A DNA stretch of 64,000 nucleotides, taken from the NCBI GenBank assembly GCA_013396755.1, contig VWZF01003276.1:63969-127968 (forward strand). The letters are read 5' to 3'. The notes beneath the pieces were generated by a model. It saw only the letters and a program-made list of their open reading frames with translations. It did no database searches and was not told the DNA's origin. Positions 38,421-49,600 of the stretch are shown here, in pieces. Each line of letters starts with the position of its first letter. The stretch's first letter is position 1. This DNA is from Sclerurus mexicanus (taxonomy: Eukaryota > Chordata > Aves > Passeriformes > Furnariidae). Position numbers and translations under genes: made by a program.

Positions 38421-38829
38421 CAGTTTTGTGGTTATAGCAACTAGTTCTTTGAGGATTCTGAATGAATCATATCAGGATTCTCGATGTGTAGATCCAGCTG
38501 GAGTAGCAGATTCTGCACAATTTCATCTGGGAGTTGATCATTCTCACAGTCATGGTTCTCCAGCTCAGGGCACTGAGACAGCCTTGGTCTGTCACCTATA
38601 TTGAAGACAAAGAAAGTGTTCAGCATCTCTGCCTTTTCTGTGTCCTTGTTTGTGAGGTGACCATCCTCATCCTGTTATGGGCCAGTGATGTTTCTATACT
38701 GCTTATTGCCATTAATGTATTTGAAAAAACTCTATTTATTGTCCCCACATTTCTGGCCAGCTTCAGCTCCCGTTGAGCTTAGGCTGCACTGATTTTCTCT
38801 CTGCAGCAGTGAGCAGCATCTCTGAATTT

Positions 38830-39760
38830 TTTTCAAGTCACTTGACCTTGCTTCCACTGGGCATACACCTTCCTTTTTTGCCTTTTCTCCAAGAGAAGAT
38901 TCCTGCTCAGCCAAGCTGATCTTCTGCCTTGCCTGTTTGACTTCCGCCATTTGGAAATTGCCTGCTCCTCTGCCCTTAGGAGGTTGTGTTTGTAAAGTGA
39001 CCAGCACTGATATGCCCCAGCATCTGCAAAAACATTTTCCCAGGGGACTTTACTTACAAGTTCCCTGAGCAACCTGAAGTCTGCAAGCCCCGAGTCCAGA
39101 GCTGAGATTTTGCTGGTATTTTTTCTTCTGTCAACAGAGATTTGAAACTCCATCATTTAGTGGTCACTGGGGCCAAGACAGCCACTAATCTCCACTTCAC
39201 TCACAAGATTCACTCTATTGTCAAGCAGCAGAACAAGGAGAGCATCTTTCTGAGGTGGCTTCCTTAGGACCTGTTTCATAAAGTTGTCATCCAGGTGTTT
39301 TAGGAATCTAATGGCCAGGGTTGTAGCAGCTGTTTGATGCTCCTAGTTAATTTCTGGTGAGTTGAATAAATAAAAAGGCAGTTGATTTGGAAGTGTCCCT
39401 TAGTTCCTCAAAGAGTAATTCATCGGCATCATCATCCTGGCAGCGAGCATCCTACAGCAGACTCCTACGATGAGTCATTGTTTGTTTGCTCCTTAATTCT
39501 TACACAGAGGTTCTCAACTGTGCCATTGCCACCTATGAGCCCCATACATTCTAACCCCTCTATTCCATATAGTGCCACCCTTCCACCTCTTCTGCCCTGT
39601 CTACCCCTCCTGAAGAGCCTGTAACCATCCAACAGGGCACTCCAGTCACAGGACACATCCCACCAGGTTTGACTTATGCTAATAATGTCAAATCTCTGAC
39701 ATTGGGACTTGGCCAAAGCTTTGAGCCGCTCTTGTTTGTTCCTCATGTTGTGTGCATTGG
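38830..39760 (-). pseudogene. CR1 endonuclease and linker remnant
   Basis: On the minus strand, positions 39746-39465 encode a 93-codon piece of the apurinic/apyrimidinic-type endonuclease domain. It contains an MRNKQERLKALAKSQ segment, ISISQTWWDVS (family usually ISETWWDES) and LLDGYRLFRRGRQGRRGG. A stop and frame changes follow. From 39156 to 38833 a second open piece carries the linker between endonuclease and reverse transcriptase (ALDSGLADFRLLRELV and KRKVYAQWKQGQ). The usual Glu of ISETWW is Gln here, so a likely catalytic residue is lost as well. Confidence 0.88.
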
Positions 39761-39776
39761 TGTAGAAACATCTCAG

Positions 39777-42189
39777 GTATGGTACATTATATTTAGTTAC
39801 TATATATTTTTTTAAAAATTATTATGGAAAAAGAATTCCAATTATATTTTTCATGAGGAAGGAAACTATTTGATATGTAGGCAGCTTTGCTTTTTTTCAG
39901 ACACATGGATCAGGAAAAATGATGTAACTGTGATGCTAGACTTTTGCTCTAATGAGTCTTTATGAACTCAATGAAAGCAGATAAGAGGTGCTGAAAACCT
40001 AGAAATTTCCCGTCAGACACAGAGGAAATCTATTGTTCTCTTTCTTTGCATTTCAGCTACCTTAATGAAAGCAGTAATAGTTGCAGACCCCATGCCTTTT
40101 TGCCATATAGTCACGATTTGTCCTTTCACAAAAGAAAATCAGAAAACTGTTGAGTATTAGAAATATTAATGGTTGTTAGAAAACTGTAATAAAGGGTTCC
40201 TCTTCTAAAGCATTGTCAGGCTTTTATGTCATTATTCATGAGTGACTAACACATTCAGAAAGTAGCTCTGATACCCAGGGAAGCAAGGATGACCAGCAGG
40301 AAAGAAGGGTGCAAGGAAAGGAATTTTTCATATAACTCAAATACCAGGGCTGTGTGCAATACATGAGTTGTAGAGAAGTGAAAATGAATTATTTTCCATG
40401 AATGTTGAGAGTAGCATATCATTTGAAAAGAGAGGTAGGTCAAACCTCTACAGTGGTTGAAATATCTGAAGATTAGTGTGGTGTGGGGGTGGAAACAGGA
40501 AAGAAAAGTAGAAATAGACCAGACAAAAGCAGACCAGACTAGAATTTTCTAACAAGAAAGATAACATAAAGGTATTCGTATGTGAGCTCTTTTGATGGCA
40601 CTTATTATTTAAGCTCTCAACAAAATTACATGGGGTTTTTTTACACCATATTTAACAATGTTTTAAAAGGATATTACAACAGAAGACAGGAGCATCAATA
40701 ATTAAAACATAAAATAGACTGTTAAAAAAAGTGTACTTCATGATTCAGTAGATAGCCAATTGTTGAACTGTATTTGTTTAATTACATTGTAAATCACTAA
40801 ATATGTTCCAAGAAATACAGCCCCCATTCATGACTGTGAAATATCTGAGAAATGGTGTTGAAATAAGCAGCGAATTGTGGATCAGTGATTGTTTGTCTTC
40901 CTTCTCATGCTATTAGATGGGACATATTTTTTACTACAAGTAACTGTAAATTAAAAAGTAAAACCAAACTCAACCAAACAACCCCTTAAAATTAGATTTT
41001 TGCAAAAAACATTTGTTTTCTACCTTAATTACTTAAAAATATCTAGAATTAATAGGCTCACTTAATTACATGAAATAACCATTCTTATGATTTTACAATT
41101 TCATTCTTAATCCAAAGTCATTTAAAGTGATCTGTTTATCTAGGAATCTGGAATCTATTTATTTGTATCATTATGGTTGTTATCAGATCAAACTAATAAT
41201 ATGAAAAATACTTAAAAATCACAGTTTATAGTGAACCTCTTTTTTGATTGATAAGAATATTTGTTATATTTTTCTGGAAATATTAAAATACATATTTTTC
41301 TTCAGCATACTGTCAAGGAAGGATATTACAAATATACATAATGCTTAAATTGCACATTTTGTCAAACTCATATTCATACAAGGATGGAATGTTCTGGCAT
41401 GTCTTTCAAAAATGACACTTTCCAACTAGATAACACTGAAGGTTAGAAAATTATATGAAAGACATGAGAAGATTTTAATAAACATTATACAAAAGTGTCT
41501 AATGTTATTCATGCAAGCTTTTAGATGGATTTTCTTCAGTCATCTTTCACTCTTTTTTTAATCCTGTTTCCTCCAAGAAATTTAACTGATAGTTTATCAG
41601 AAAATAAATGTTAAAGTTGAAGGATACAAATCTGTAAACAATCTGCAGACACCTTCTAAGGGTAAAATTAGATATGGAACATTGCTGAACCTCAGGATAC
41701 CATTGTCAGTAGAGCAACATAAACATTGTATGATGTGTTGAAATCACCAGTTTATTATTAAACGAAGGAATTACACAGCAGAACATTCAGTACTGGGTTC
41801 ACATATACAACAAAATGGCTTCCTGTCCTGTCTAGTTTAAGAATGCACAAATGTAAGGAACAAATGCTAAAGCCATCCCCAGTAGGAAACTCTTCTAATA
41901 ACAAGAAGGAAATGCAGTTTCACTGCTGGAGAATTTCTTTGGTTTTAAAAATTTAAGCTCCCATCAAGAAATAGAGGCCCTTACAGCATAACACTAAAAT
42001 CACTGAAATCCTTTGAGCAAAGCTACTAGAACTGAATTCTACCACCAGATATGACTTGAAATACAGTGGTAAAAAGCACATGATTAAAGTAAAAAAAAAA
42101 AAATCAGTTTTAACTTAGATAACACAAAAATATATGTAGCTTTAAGGAACAAAAATTACATCCTAGTATATTTATCAGTCTTTTTGTTG
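39777..42189. other. Unique AT-rich sequence, no gene seen
   Basis: No open frame above 62 codons and no recognised repeat. A G4T7 homopolymer junction is at 40632. A poly-A run of about 13 is at 42090. Confidence 0.65.
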
Positions 42190-42295
42190 AGTAATATATC
42201 TGGTGCAGGTAGATCTGTTTGCAAGTTGCATGTTGAGATGCAGATTGAGCTTTTGGTGGGAGCCAGAGGAAAAGGGCTGTGAACTTCCAAGCTTT

Positions 42296-42453
42296 GGATA
42301 ACAAAAGGGCATGAAGGGCATGTGGTGCCAGACAGGTGGTTGGACACTGGGAGACACAGCAGGAGCTATAAAATGCCAACTTTATGGATAACAAAGGTGA
42401 TGAAGATTGGTGCACCAGTGAGCTGGATGAACACTGAGAGACATGGCAGGAGC
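42296..42453 (+). repeat. Two 70-bp direct repeats in a U3 region
   Basis: Both units open with GGATAACAAA and close with CAGGAGC. They share a GTGCCA/GTGCACCA segment, a GGTTGGACACTGGGAGACA versus GCTGGATGAACACTGAGAGACA segment, and matching spacing at a period near 90 bp. Such duplications in LTRs often hold enhancer elements. That function is inferred here. Confidence 0.8.
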
Positions 42454-42483
42454 AGAGGACTTGGAAAAGCAAGACTGTAAAGG

Positions 42484-42570
42484 TATAAAAGCCCAGGAGT
42501 TCCTTTTTTGGGAGTCCCTCCTTGGAGGCCCCAGCTCCAGCTATTTCTGTGTTACTGTGCTGTGAATAAA
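42484..42570 (+). promoter_or_regulatory. LTR TATA box and polyadenylation signal
   Basis: TATAAAAG at 42484-42491 and AATAAA at 42565-42570 are 80 bp apart, typical of a compact LTR where the R region lies between them. It may have driven the provirus once. No downstream gene now depends on it visibly. Confidence 0.6.
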
Positions 42571-42784
42571 TGGCTCTAAGGAACGAGACACCTGAGACCC
42601 TGCTATGGGAAACATGGGGTCGAACTGGCCAGGAAACCTGGTCTGACTGTGTGTAGGTGGGCAGTGCAGGGAGTCAAACGGAGCGATTGTGAAGGGGCTT
42701 TGGTCCCAGCAGTGAAAGTCTCTTGCATCGGGAGTGTGACTGCCAGAAAGTCTCTTGAATGGACACACTGGAAGCTTCTTAACA

Positions 42785-44290
42785 TTTTGAGTACATATTG
42801 GAGTCTTTTATTTTCATGACTTTATGTCTAAATAATAAAAGTGTAACATCTGTGTTGTATGTTGATCTCCACAACCATCATGGATTTTTTTTTTGTTTTT
42901 CAAAGTTGCATACCTTACCTTCATTGATCCTTATCCTTTTTACTTAGAGAATAATTCATTCTGTGTACCACACTATCCTGCTGATGAAATGACTGACCAG
43001 TTTCTCTTAAGGTTTTTATTTGGTTTCATTTTATAAAGCTGTTTTATTTTGTGGGGGATTTTTTGTTTGTTTGTTTGTTTTGTGATGGTCCTTTTTCTAC
43101 CCCTATAGTAGTGTAAATGGTGGTAAGCAGTATACATAGATTCCAGTCTAAGTAATTTCTTATCACAAAGTCACTTCATGGTAGAAGCTGCTGTGGCACT
43201 ATTTAAAGGAATTTCATTGCTGTTTAGAATCAGAATTATGTCTATTTACTGTATGAAACTAAACCCTCTACATTATTAATACCAGTAAATACAACATATT
43301 GATGTTCAAATGCAACTTTTCTAGTTATATATTACACATCCTCTCAAAGTTGTCATATCGATGATGTACTACATAACACTAATAGCTGCTACTCCAATGA
43401 TGTATACCAAGTGCCATCACTCCACCTAAATATTTCATCATAGCAATAGAATTTGTGCTAAGATACTTCAACAGTATGGTTGTAAATATAATATACCTGC
43501 ACAGACCAATCATTCTAAAATGTGCTACAGAATTACTTACCCTGTATGTACAAGAGTGAATGTGTGCATGAGCATGCACTCCTGTAATCAGACAGTTTTC
43601 TGGTTTCAGGATAAGCACATTGTCCTTGTTTATTAACAGCCTGATGCCAAGTTCTCTTAAGGTTAATACCTTTTACATAGCCAAAATCTCTTACCACATT
43701 CTTTTTCTGAATTTTATTGATTATATGATGCTGTGACTTTGGAAAACCAGTTTTCTATATCTGGGGTCTTGCTCCAGTACTATGGGTTATCCATTATCAG
43801 CCTTCCACTTCATCAATTGCCCTCTCTTCATTATTTTCTTTATCTTCCCTCTTATATCTCCAATCACTCTTTAGATCTTTTTCTTTACCTCTTTTCAACC
43901 CAACAAAGTGTCAAAGCTGAGTTGCACTATTCAGACTTATCCCTAGTATTTAACAATATTCAATGACCTGCTTGTGGTATCAACCCCAATGAAAATCAGC
44001 AAGTGCAAAAAATCATACTTCTCCCAAACTAAATATAACCTTCCCTCCATAACTAAACAACAAACAAACCCAGAAAAAATTACCTGAAACCCTGTCACAT
44101 TCCACACTTGTATTTTCCTAGGTCAGGAGTCATGGCTTGACAGCAGGAAGTGTAGCAATTAAACAAAACTCACTCCTTACTCCCAGTTACACCAAGTGGG
44201 TTGTATGGAAATGCTACTACTTTCTCCCTAGGATTTGTCCTCAAAAATATGGAAAGTAGCACAGAAGCACAGTAAAGTTCACATGTAGAG
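42785..44290. other. Unique sequence, no gene seen
   Basis: Open frames are at most 79 codons without motifs. It contains a G/T-rich patch with TTTG units at 43049-43081. A C/T-rich stretch around 43780-43900 has no recognised identity. Confidence 0.65.
43049..43081 (+). repeat. (TTTG)n tract
   Basis: GTGGGGGATTTTTT followed by four TTTG units. Simple sequence, G/T-rich like 32938-33013. Confidence 0.75.
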
Positions 44291-45080
44291 ACTATTCATA
44301 ATTCAGGCATCAGGGGACCTCACAAGGTCTCTAGTACAAACTAGTTCTCAAAGAAAGTTCAGCTCTGAGATCACACCAGGCTGCTTAGAGATATATCCAG
44401 GTGCATGTTAACTGCTCACCCCTCTCTGTATTCTGTTCCGTTGCTTGACAGGAAAAGAGTTTCTCCTCACATCCAGTCAGAGCCTCCCTGATTCCATTTA
44501 TGCCCATTGTCTCTTGTTCTCCCACCATGCACCACTGTGGAGTCTTTGTTTTCTAAACCACCTTCATGGAGAGCCATTGTTATGTCCCTTCAAAACCTTT
44601 GCTTTCTAGGCTAAACCAGCCTTGGTCCCTCGGCTTATCCTTTCAGGTCAGGTGCCTCAATCACATGACTGTTGCGGTGGCTTCACTGAACTCAGTTTGT
44701 CAATTTCTTTCTTGTAATGAGGGACCACAAAATCTAGATGTTATATTTTATTATTATTACATATTAAATACAATGAATCTTTATTAAAAGAGGATAGTCA
44801 AGCCAGTCCAGCATGCCATTGGCCTTCTCTGCTATCAGGACACACTTCTGGCTCATATTCAGCTTCTGTCTGCCAAAAGCCCCAGGGACTTTTCGGCAGA
44901 GCTTCTCCCCACCCAGTGCGTCCTGGTCAGTCTTACTGTCTGTCACTGGGAGTTGTTTTTCCTTCCTAGGCAGAGGACTTGCCATTTTTCTCTCCTCTGA
45001 CTCTGACGCACAAGCTCTCAAGCAGTTTGTCAAACATCCTACAGAGGAGCTCCACACATCCAACATGATCCTTCATTCTG
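44291..45080 (-). mobile_element. Old diverged CR1 LINE relic
   Basis: On the minus strand, near 44880-44810, the translation KLNMSQKCVLIAEKANGML matches the CR1 reverse transcriptase C-terminal style (KLNMSQQCALAAKKANGIL). Toward lower coordinates come CR1 3' stretches, seen on the plus strand as CTTTCTTGTAATGAGGGACC, GCCCATTGTCTCTTGTTCT and GAGATCACACCAGGCTGCTT. The expected terminal repeats at the left end are decayed (near 44291-44305). An AT-rich stretch around 44735-44790 interrupts it. The copy is much more diverged than the other two large CR1 copies, hence older. The right limit is approximate. The 143-codon frame on the opposite strand (44813-45244) is a shadow of this relic. Confidence 0.8.
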
Positions 45081-45657
45081 AAAACTTCTCTATATTAGAC
45101 ATCTTTAAGCCCTTTAGGATCTCAGTTTCTGTCACAGCTGTGCACTCCCTTCTACTAATTCACATCAAGCTCTTTCTAGTCCTGTTCAATGTTCTGCCCT
45201 CCCTTCCCCTGAGGGAGAACACTGGAGGAACATTCTTCAGCTAAAAAAAATAACTAGTTTAGCTTTTGTCACTCTTAACTGCATGACCTGCCAAATAACA
45301 TTGTTGGCATTTAATTACTTTGCTATATTTAGTTTTTCACAGAGCTCCACAGTCTTCCTTAGATCTTTTTCATTTATGATTTTTTACTGTTTGAAAAAAA
45401 ATTGCCTCAGTATTCCTAATATATTTTAAGAAGCTTATAGTTTTCTTGCTTTCTATTTAGTAAGAGATGAGATCTCATTTCTTAAAGATAATGACATTGT
45501 AGCATCTAAATGTCTGCAGTATTATAGTGTATAGTCTTTTTTAATCTAAAATTGTCTGCAGGCTAATACAAGTAAATTTCCCCTATAATCACGCTATATT
45601 ATTAATTTGTTACTAATAAATAGTACTCACAGATATTTGAACCATCCAAACTTGACA

Positions 45658-45681
45658 CCTACAGTAGGTAATTACTGTAGG
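45658..45681. repeat. Perfect 9-bp inverted repeat
   Basis: CCTACAGTA (45658-45666) and TACTGTAGG (45673-45681) are exact complements around GGTAAT. Confidence 0.85.
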
Positions 45682-46930
45682 CTGTACAGAACAGATTACT
45701 GGATGTTACAAATCATATTCTGTCCTATTATCCATTTTTTATAATATAGATACATATATAAAACATAATTCTATTGACTGCACTGAGACAAGATGCCTTG
45801 CAGTGCTTTTACATCAGATTTTTTTCAAAACAAAAAATTCTTTATGTTTTCTTTCAAGATTTCAAAATACAAAATTAATGTGCAAAGTATTGTCTGGTTT
45901 ATCTTTTCTTTCCTTAAATAATTTATCAAGAATGCTGTAAAATATTAAGCAATTTTGTTCTCATTAACTTCTAAGATTCTTCATTTTTTTTCACTCCTGC
46001 TCACAAATCAGATCAGCATCTGAAAACACTAGCTCAAAATTTCTATTTGTATATGTCCTATGTTTCTATAGTTGCAATTTCTGTGCCTTAAAGACATGTA
46101 TTTTTTGTCTTTGGGAAATTCACCCATATTTGATAGTCAGTCTTCTTTACCTTTAGACTCCTACAAACCCCTCCCACATCATTAGCATTTCACTCTGTCT
46201 TCTTTTTCTTCACCAAACCATAAAATATTTCCTTTTGAGATATCTTAGTAATCTCTCTTTTTTTGGTTTCTTTTTTATTTTCACTTTCCTCAAGACATGA
46301 CTGATTCTGTAAACAGGTACTTTGCAATTCATTTTACAGACAGGAAGCTGTAGAACTGTATCCTCAAATAATCCCACTATTCATTTTCATGTACTCTGGT
46401 GTCTCTTTTCAGTATATGCCTGAACATGTCACATAAGATATCAGCAATATCTGAAATCTCCATTGCAGGCTTATAAACCCTTACTTTCAGCTTAATATTC
46501 CTGTCTATATTTTAGCTTTCACGAAGGTTCTGAATTTTACCTGTGGCTCATCAGTTTCCCTTCCCTCTCTGTCATAGCCAGTATTTTTTAACAGTCTTCT
46601 AAGTCAGTGGTCTGAGTGTAAATGCCCCCTGAGGTTCATCCTGTTCTTGATATTACTGTAATGTCAGAAACCAGTAAATGCATCATTAAAATGCTTGATA
46701 GCAACAAATATCCTACCTTGGTTAGGATTGCTGATAAGGTCTAAGTTTATGAAACACATTTCTCTTTACAACCATAACTTTGCATATGTTTAATTATTCC
46801 CCCTTTCATTATATTATAAAGACATTAATTATAATTGGCTTTCTATGTAAGTGCTGTTAATACTTCCACATTGCATTCATCTGCAGTCTTTTGAATGTTT
46901 CGGTGAGGCCTACTACCTGTTGTTAATGTT

Positions 46931-46990
46931 CTTCATAAAATACTTTGTATTTCAGCTTCTCTTCATAAAATATCTTATATTTAATTTTCT
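46931..46990 (+). repeat. 30-bp tandem duplication
   Basis: Two head-to-tail 30-bp units, each opening CTTCATAAAATA and ending TTCT, with about 24 of 30 positions identical. An old slippage duplication. Confidence 0.8.
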
Positions 46991-48099
46991 GTTCTTCCAG
47001 AAGGAGCATCTAAGGCCAATATTTTATCATTTTTCCCTTAGATAGAGGATTTCTTCACTGATAGAATCTAAACCAGTAACTGTTGATAATAGAGTATCAT
47101 TTATCATGACACTTAGTCCTATTTCATGCCTCACAGTCCTTTCTCTCCTATAAAACAGTGTGAATTCATTAACTTAAAAGATCCACATCTCAGGTATCTT
47201 TTGAGGCTGTTACGTGTAGGTAATGCCTCAAAAGCACATGGCAGGGTCTTGGTTCTAGCTATGCTCTAAATATTCTGTATTCCAACTCTGTGTCTTCTTC
47301 CTATGTCTTCTAATCCCACCCATGGGTTTACTTTTGAGTTTAAAGATCAGCTCTTTAGCGAGCTTGCAGGACTTGGGATATTAAATGAAAGGAATAAACT
47401 TTTTTGCTCTGAACTGACTGTGATTAGCACCAGAACAGATGCTTTATTTCTGACCATTGTCCTGTCAGATATATTTGGTTTTCTACCTGGGAATGATTGT
47501 TGCTGGCTCTAAGGAATTTTTATTTCTTGAAATAAAGTTTAAGAATACATTGAGCATACAGAGTTAACTCATAGTCACAGGCCACAAGATGGGCCAGTTG
47601 TGCAGGTCAGCAAACAGATAAGACATTCTGTCATTGTAAGTTGCATCTCAAGGTACTTGACCACCTCAGCCACTTTAGGCTGAGTATGCAGGTTTGCCTG
47701 GGGTGTTTCTTGAAGGCTATGAACTGTAAGATAGACTGAAATGTCAAAAAAAGATATGTTTAGATAAAGGCACTGCAAAATCTGAAAATTATAAAGGGGG
47801 CAATCTTCTGTGATATTCACTGATTTTGAGGATGAAACACCTCTAGACTGTTTGCCTCAAAAAGTCAGAACACTATTTTCAAATGATAGACAAAATGATT
47901 CCTGATAATAAGGAAATCATAAACTCCAAAATATGCATAATTTAGTTTAGCAGTGAATAAATTTCTGACTGCATAACCAGAATAAAAGGATGGAAATAAG
48001 TATACTGAGTATATTTAAAAAAAAAAAAAAAAGGATCAAATAAAATACCAAACACAGGCTTTGGTCTGTCAGCTCTGAAATAATATTTCAACACAAGAT

Positions 48100-49600
48100 G
48101 TAATGGATGGATCCCTACAAATCTATGGGGCCTGATGGGATTCATCTCAGCTGGCTGTTATCATTGCACAATCTCTCTTGACAATTTTTGAGCTGTCTTG
48201 GGAATCCAGAGAGGCCACAGCTGACTGAAAGTTGGAGAAGGTTGTCCCAACTTTCAAAAAGGGCAAGAAGGAAGACCCTGGAAATTACAGACCTGAAAGT
48301 CTCGCTTCAGCGCCTGGCAAATTCATGGAAAAGATTATTCTGGGAGGTATTGAAAATATCTGTAAAATAATGCAGTCCTGGGTTGCAATTAGCATGGTTT
48401 CATGAGAGGAAAGTCCTGCTTATCCAACCTGATTTCCTCTGATGACAAGGTAATCCATCTAGATGATCAGGGAAAGCCAGTTGAGGTCATCTTTCTGGAT
48501 TTCAGTATAGCTTTCAATACTGTCTCTCACAGGATCCTTCTGGACAAAATATCCAGCATAACTGATGACTGAGCAATTCGCTCACAGGTCAGGCACAAAT
48601 GGTAATAGTGAAAGGGGTATCCAGGTTGGTATCCAGTCACTAGTGGAGTTCCACAAGGCTCCATCTTAGGCTCACTTCTCTTCAACATCTTCATTAACAA
48701 CTTGAATGCAGGACTCAAAGGAATAAGTAAGCTTGCTGACAACACTAAATTGGGAGGAGCTGTTGACTCTCTTGAAGGCGAGGAGGCCCGGCAGAGAGAC
48801 CTCAACAAATCAGAGGACTGGGCAATCACCAACCACATGAAGTTCAACAAGGGAAAGTGCTGGATTCTGCACCTGGGATGGGGCAACCTTGGATGTTTGT
48901 ACAGAATGGGGAATGACATTCTGGAAAGCAGTACCATGGAATGGGACCTGGAGGTCCTGGTTGATGGGAAGTTGAATCTGAGTCAGCAGTGCCCTGGCAG
49001 CCAGGAGGGCCAACCATGTCCTGGGGGGCATCAGGCAAAGCATCACCAGCTGGTTGAGGGAGGGGATTGTCCCGCTCTGCTCTGCACTGGGGCAGCCTCA
49101 CCTTGAATATTGTGTGCAGTTTTGGGCATCCCAATATAAGAAAGATATTAAGCTAATAGAGACTGTCCGAAGGGGAACCACGAGGATGGTGAAGGGCCTT
49201 GAGGGGAAGCTGTATGAGGAACATCTGAGGTCACTTGGTCTGTTCAGCCTGGAGAAGAGAAGACCTCTTTGCAGCCTTCAATATCCTCACAAGAGGATAC
49301 TGATCTCTTCACTCTTGTGACCAGTGACAATACTAGAGGAAATGGCATGAAGCTGAGTCAGGCAAGGTTTAGCTTGGATATCAGCATTCACATAGAAGGT
49401 ATTTAAACACTGCAACAGGCTCCTCAGGGAAGTAGTCACAGCACCAAGCCTGTCTGGATTCAAGAAATGTTTGCATAATGCTCTCAGGTACATGGTATGA
49501 TTCTTGGTGTGTTCTGCACAGAGTTGGGAGTTGGACTTAATGATCCTGATGGATCTCCTCCAACTCAGTAGATTGTACAATTCTGTGATTCTATAAATCT
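48100..49600 (+). mobile_element. CR1 LINE, 5'-truncated, 1.5 kb
   Basis: A plus-strand CR1 that starts inside the reverse transcriptase (a CCTACAAATCTATGGGGCC stretch, family DPYKSMGPDGIHL) and runs through the whole rest of the enzyme and the 3' untranslated region. It ends in AATTCTGTGATTCTAT at 49579-49594, the CR1 terminal repeat. It belongs to the same subfamily as the copy at 37015-39776 by close similarity across the reverse transcriptase, but lies in the opposite orientation about 8.3 kb away. The start is approximate by about 10 bases. Confidence 0.95.
48110..49300 (+). pseudogene. CR1 reverse transcriptase remnant
   Basis: Plus-strand pieces in order: FLDFSIAFNTVSHRILLDK (motif A, near 48497), GVPQGSILGSLLFNIF (near 48647), ISKLADNTKLGGAVDSLEG (motif C region, 48726 on), then NHMKFNKGKCWILHLGW. 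Here FADD is LADN. The frame slips near 48985-48995 at LSQQC and continues in another frame (49054-49320) with PLCSALGQPHLEYCVQFWAS, VKGLEGKLYEEHLRSLG and LFSLEKRR. Without an intact motif C and with the slip, the enzyme is dead. The first third of the element's enzyme was never copied. Confidence 0.92.

Larger units (their letters stand above)
37015..39776 (-). mobile_element. CR1 LINE, 5'-truncated, 2.8 kb
   Basis: A non-LTR retrotransposon on the minus strand. Its 3' end is at 37015, with the CR1 terminal repeats (seen on the plus strand as ATCACAGAATCACAGG) next to the family's TTGGACTCAATGATC-type segment. Moving along the minus strand from 39776 come the start of the endonuclease domain (a TNAHNMRNKQE-type segment near 39750), an interdomain linker, the reverse transcriptase and a 3' untranslated region of about 300 bp. 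The element begins inside or just before the endonuclease domain, so the first frame and promoter are missing. Frames are broken several times, so it cannot encode active enzyme. It is GC-richer than its flanks. Confidence 0.95.
42190..42784 (+). mobile_element. Probable retroviral LTR with duplicated U3 repeats
   Basis: A GC-richer block with LTR-like regulatory order on the plus strand: two diverged 70-bp direct repeats (42296-42366 and 42386-42453), a TATAAAAG box at 42484, and an AATAAA polyadenylation signal at 42565. The interval between them would hold R, putting the start of transcription near 42513 and polyadenylation near 42585. About 190 bp of U5-like sequence follows, containing the paired GAAAGTCTCTTG motif, and it may end at TTAACA (42784). 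No viral genes flank it, so it is probably a solo LTR. The 5' end is uncertain. I do not recognise the exact family. Confidence 0.65.
45081..48099. other. T-rich unique sequence, no gene seen
   Basis: No gene can be supported. Contents are a 9-bp perfect inverted repeat at 45658-45681, a 30-bp tandem duplication at 46931-46990 and a poly-A run of about 15 near 48018, just before a CR1 insertion. The plus strand from about 45900 to 46600 is noticeably rich in T and C. Confidence 0.65.

Noticed and set aside
42541..42785. Minus-strand frames of 75 and 60 codons in the LTR block
   Set aside because: Antisense to the LTR signals (TATA box and AATAAA on the plus strand). Not viral genes.
44813..45244. 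143-codon plus-strand open frame
   Set aside because: It lies largely antisense to the CR1 relic whose own minus-strand reading gives KLNMSQKCVLIAEKANGML. It is a shadow frame.
48527..49134. Minus-strand frames of 136, 78 and 96 codons
   Set aside because: Antisense shadows of the plus-strand CR1 copy.
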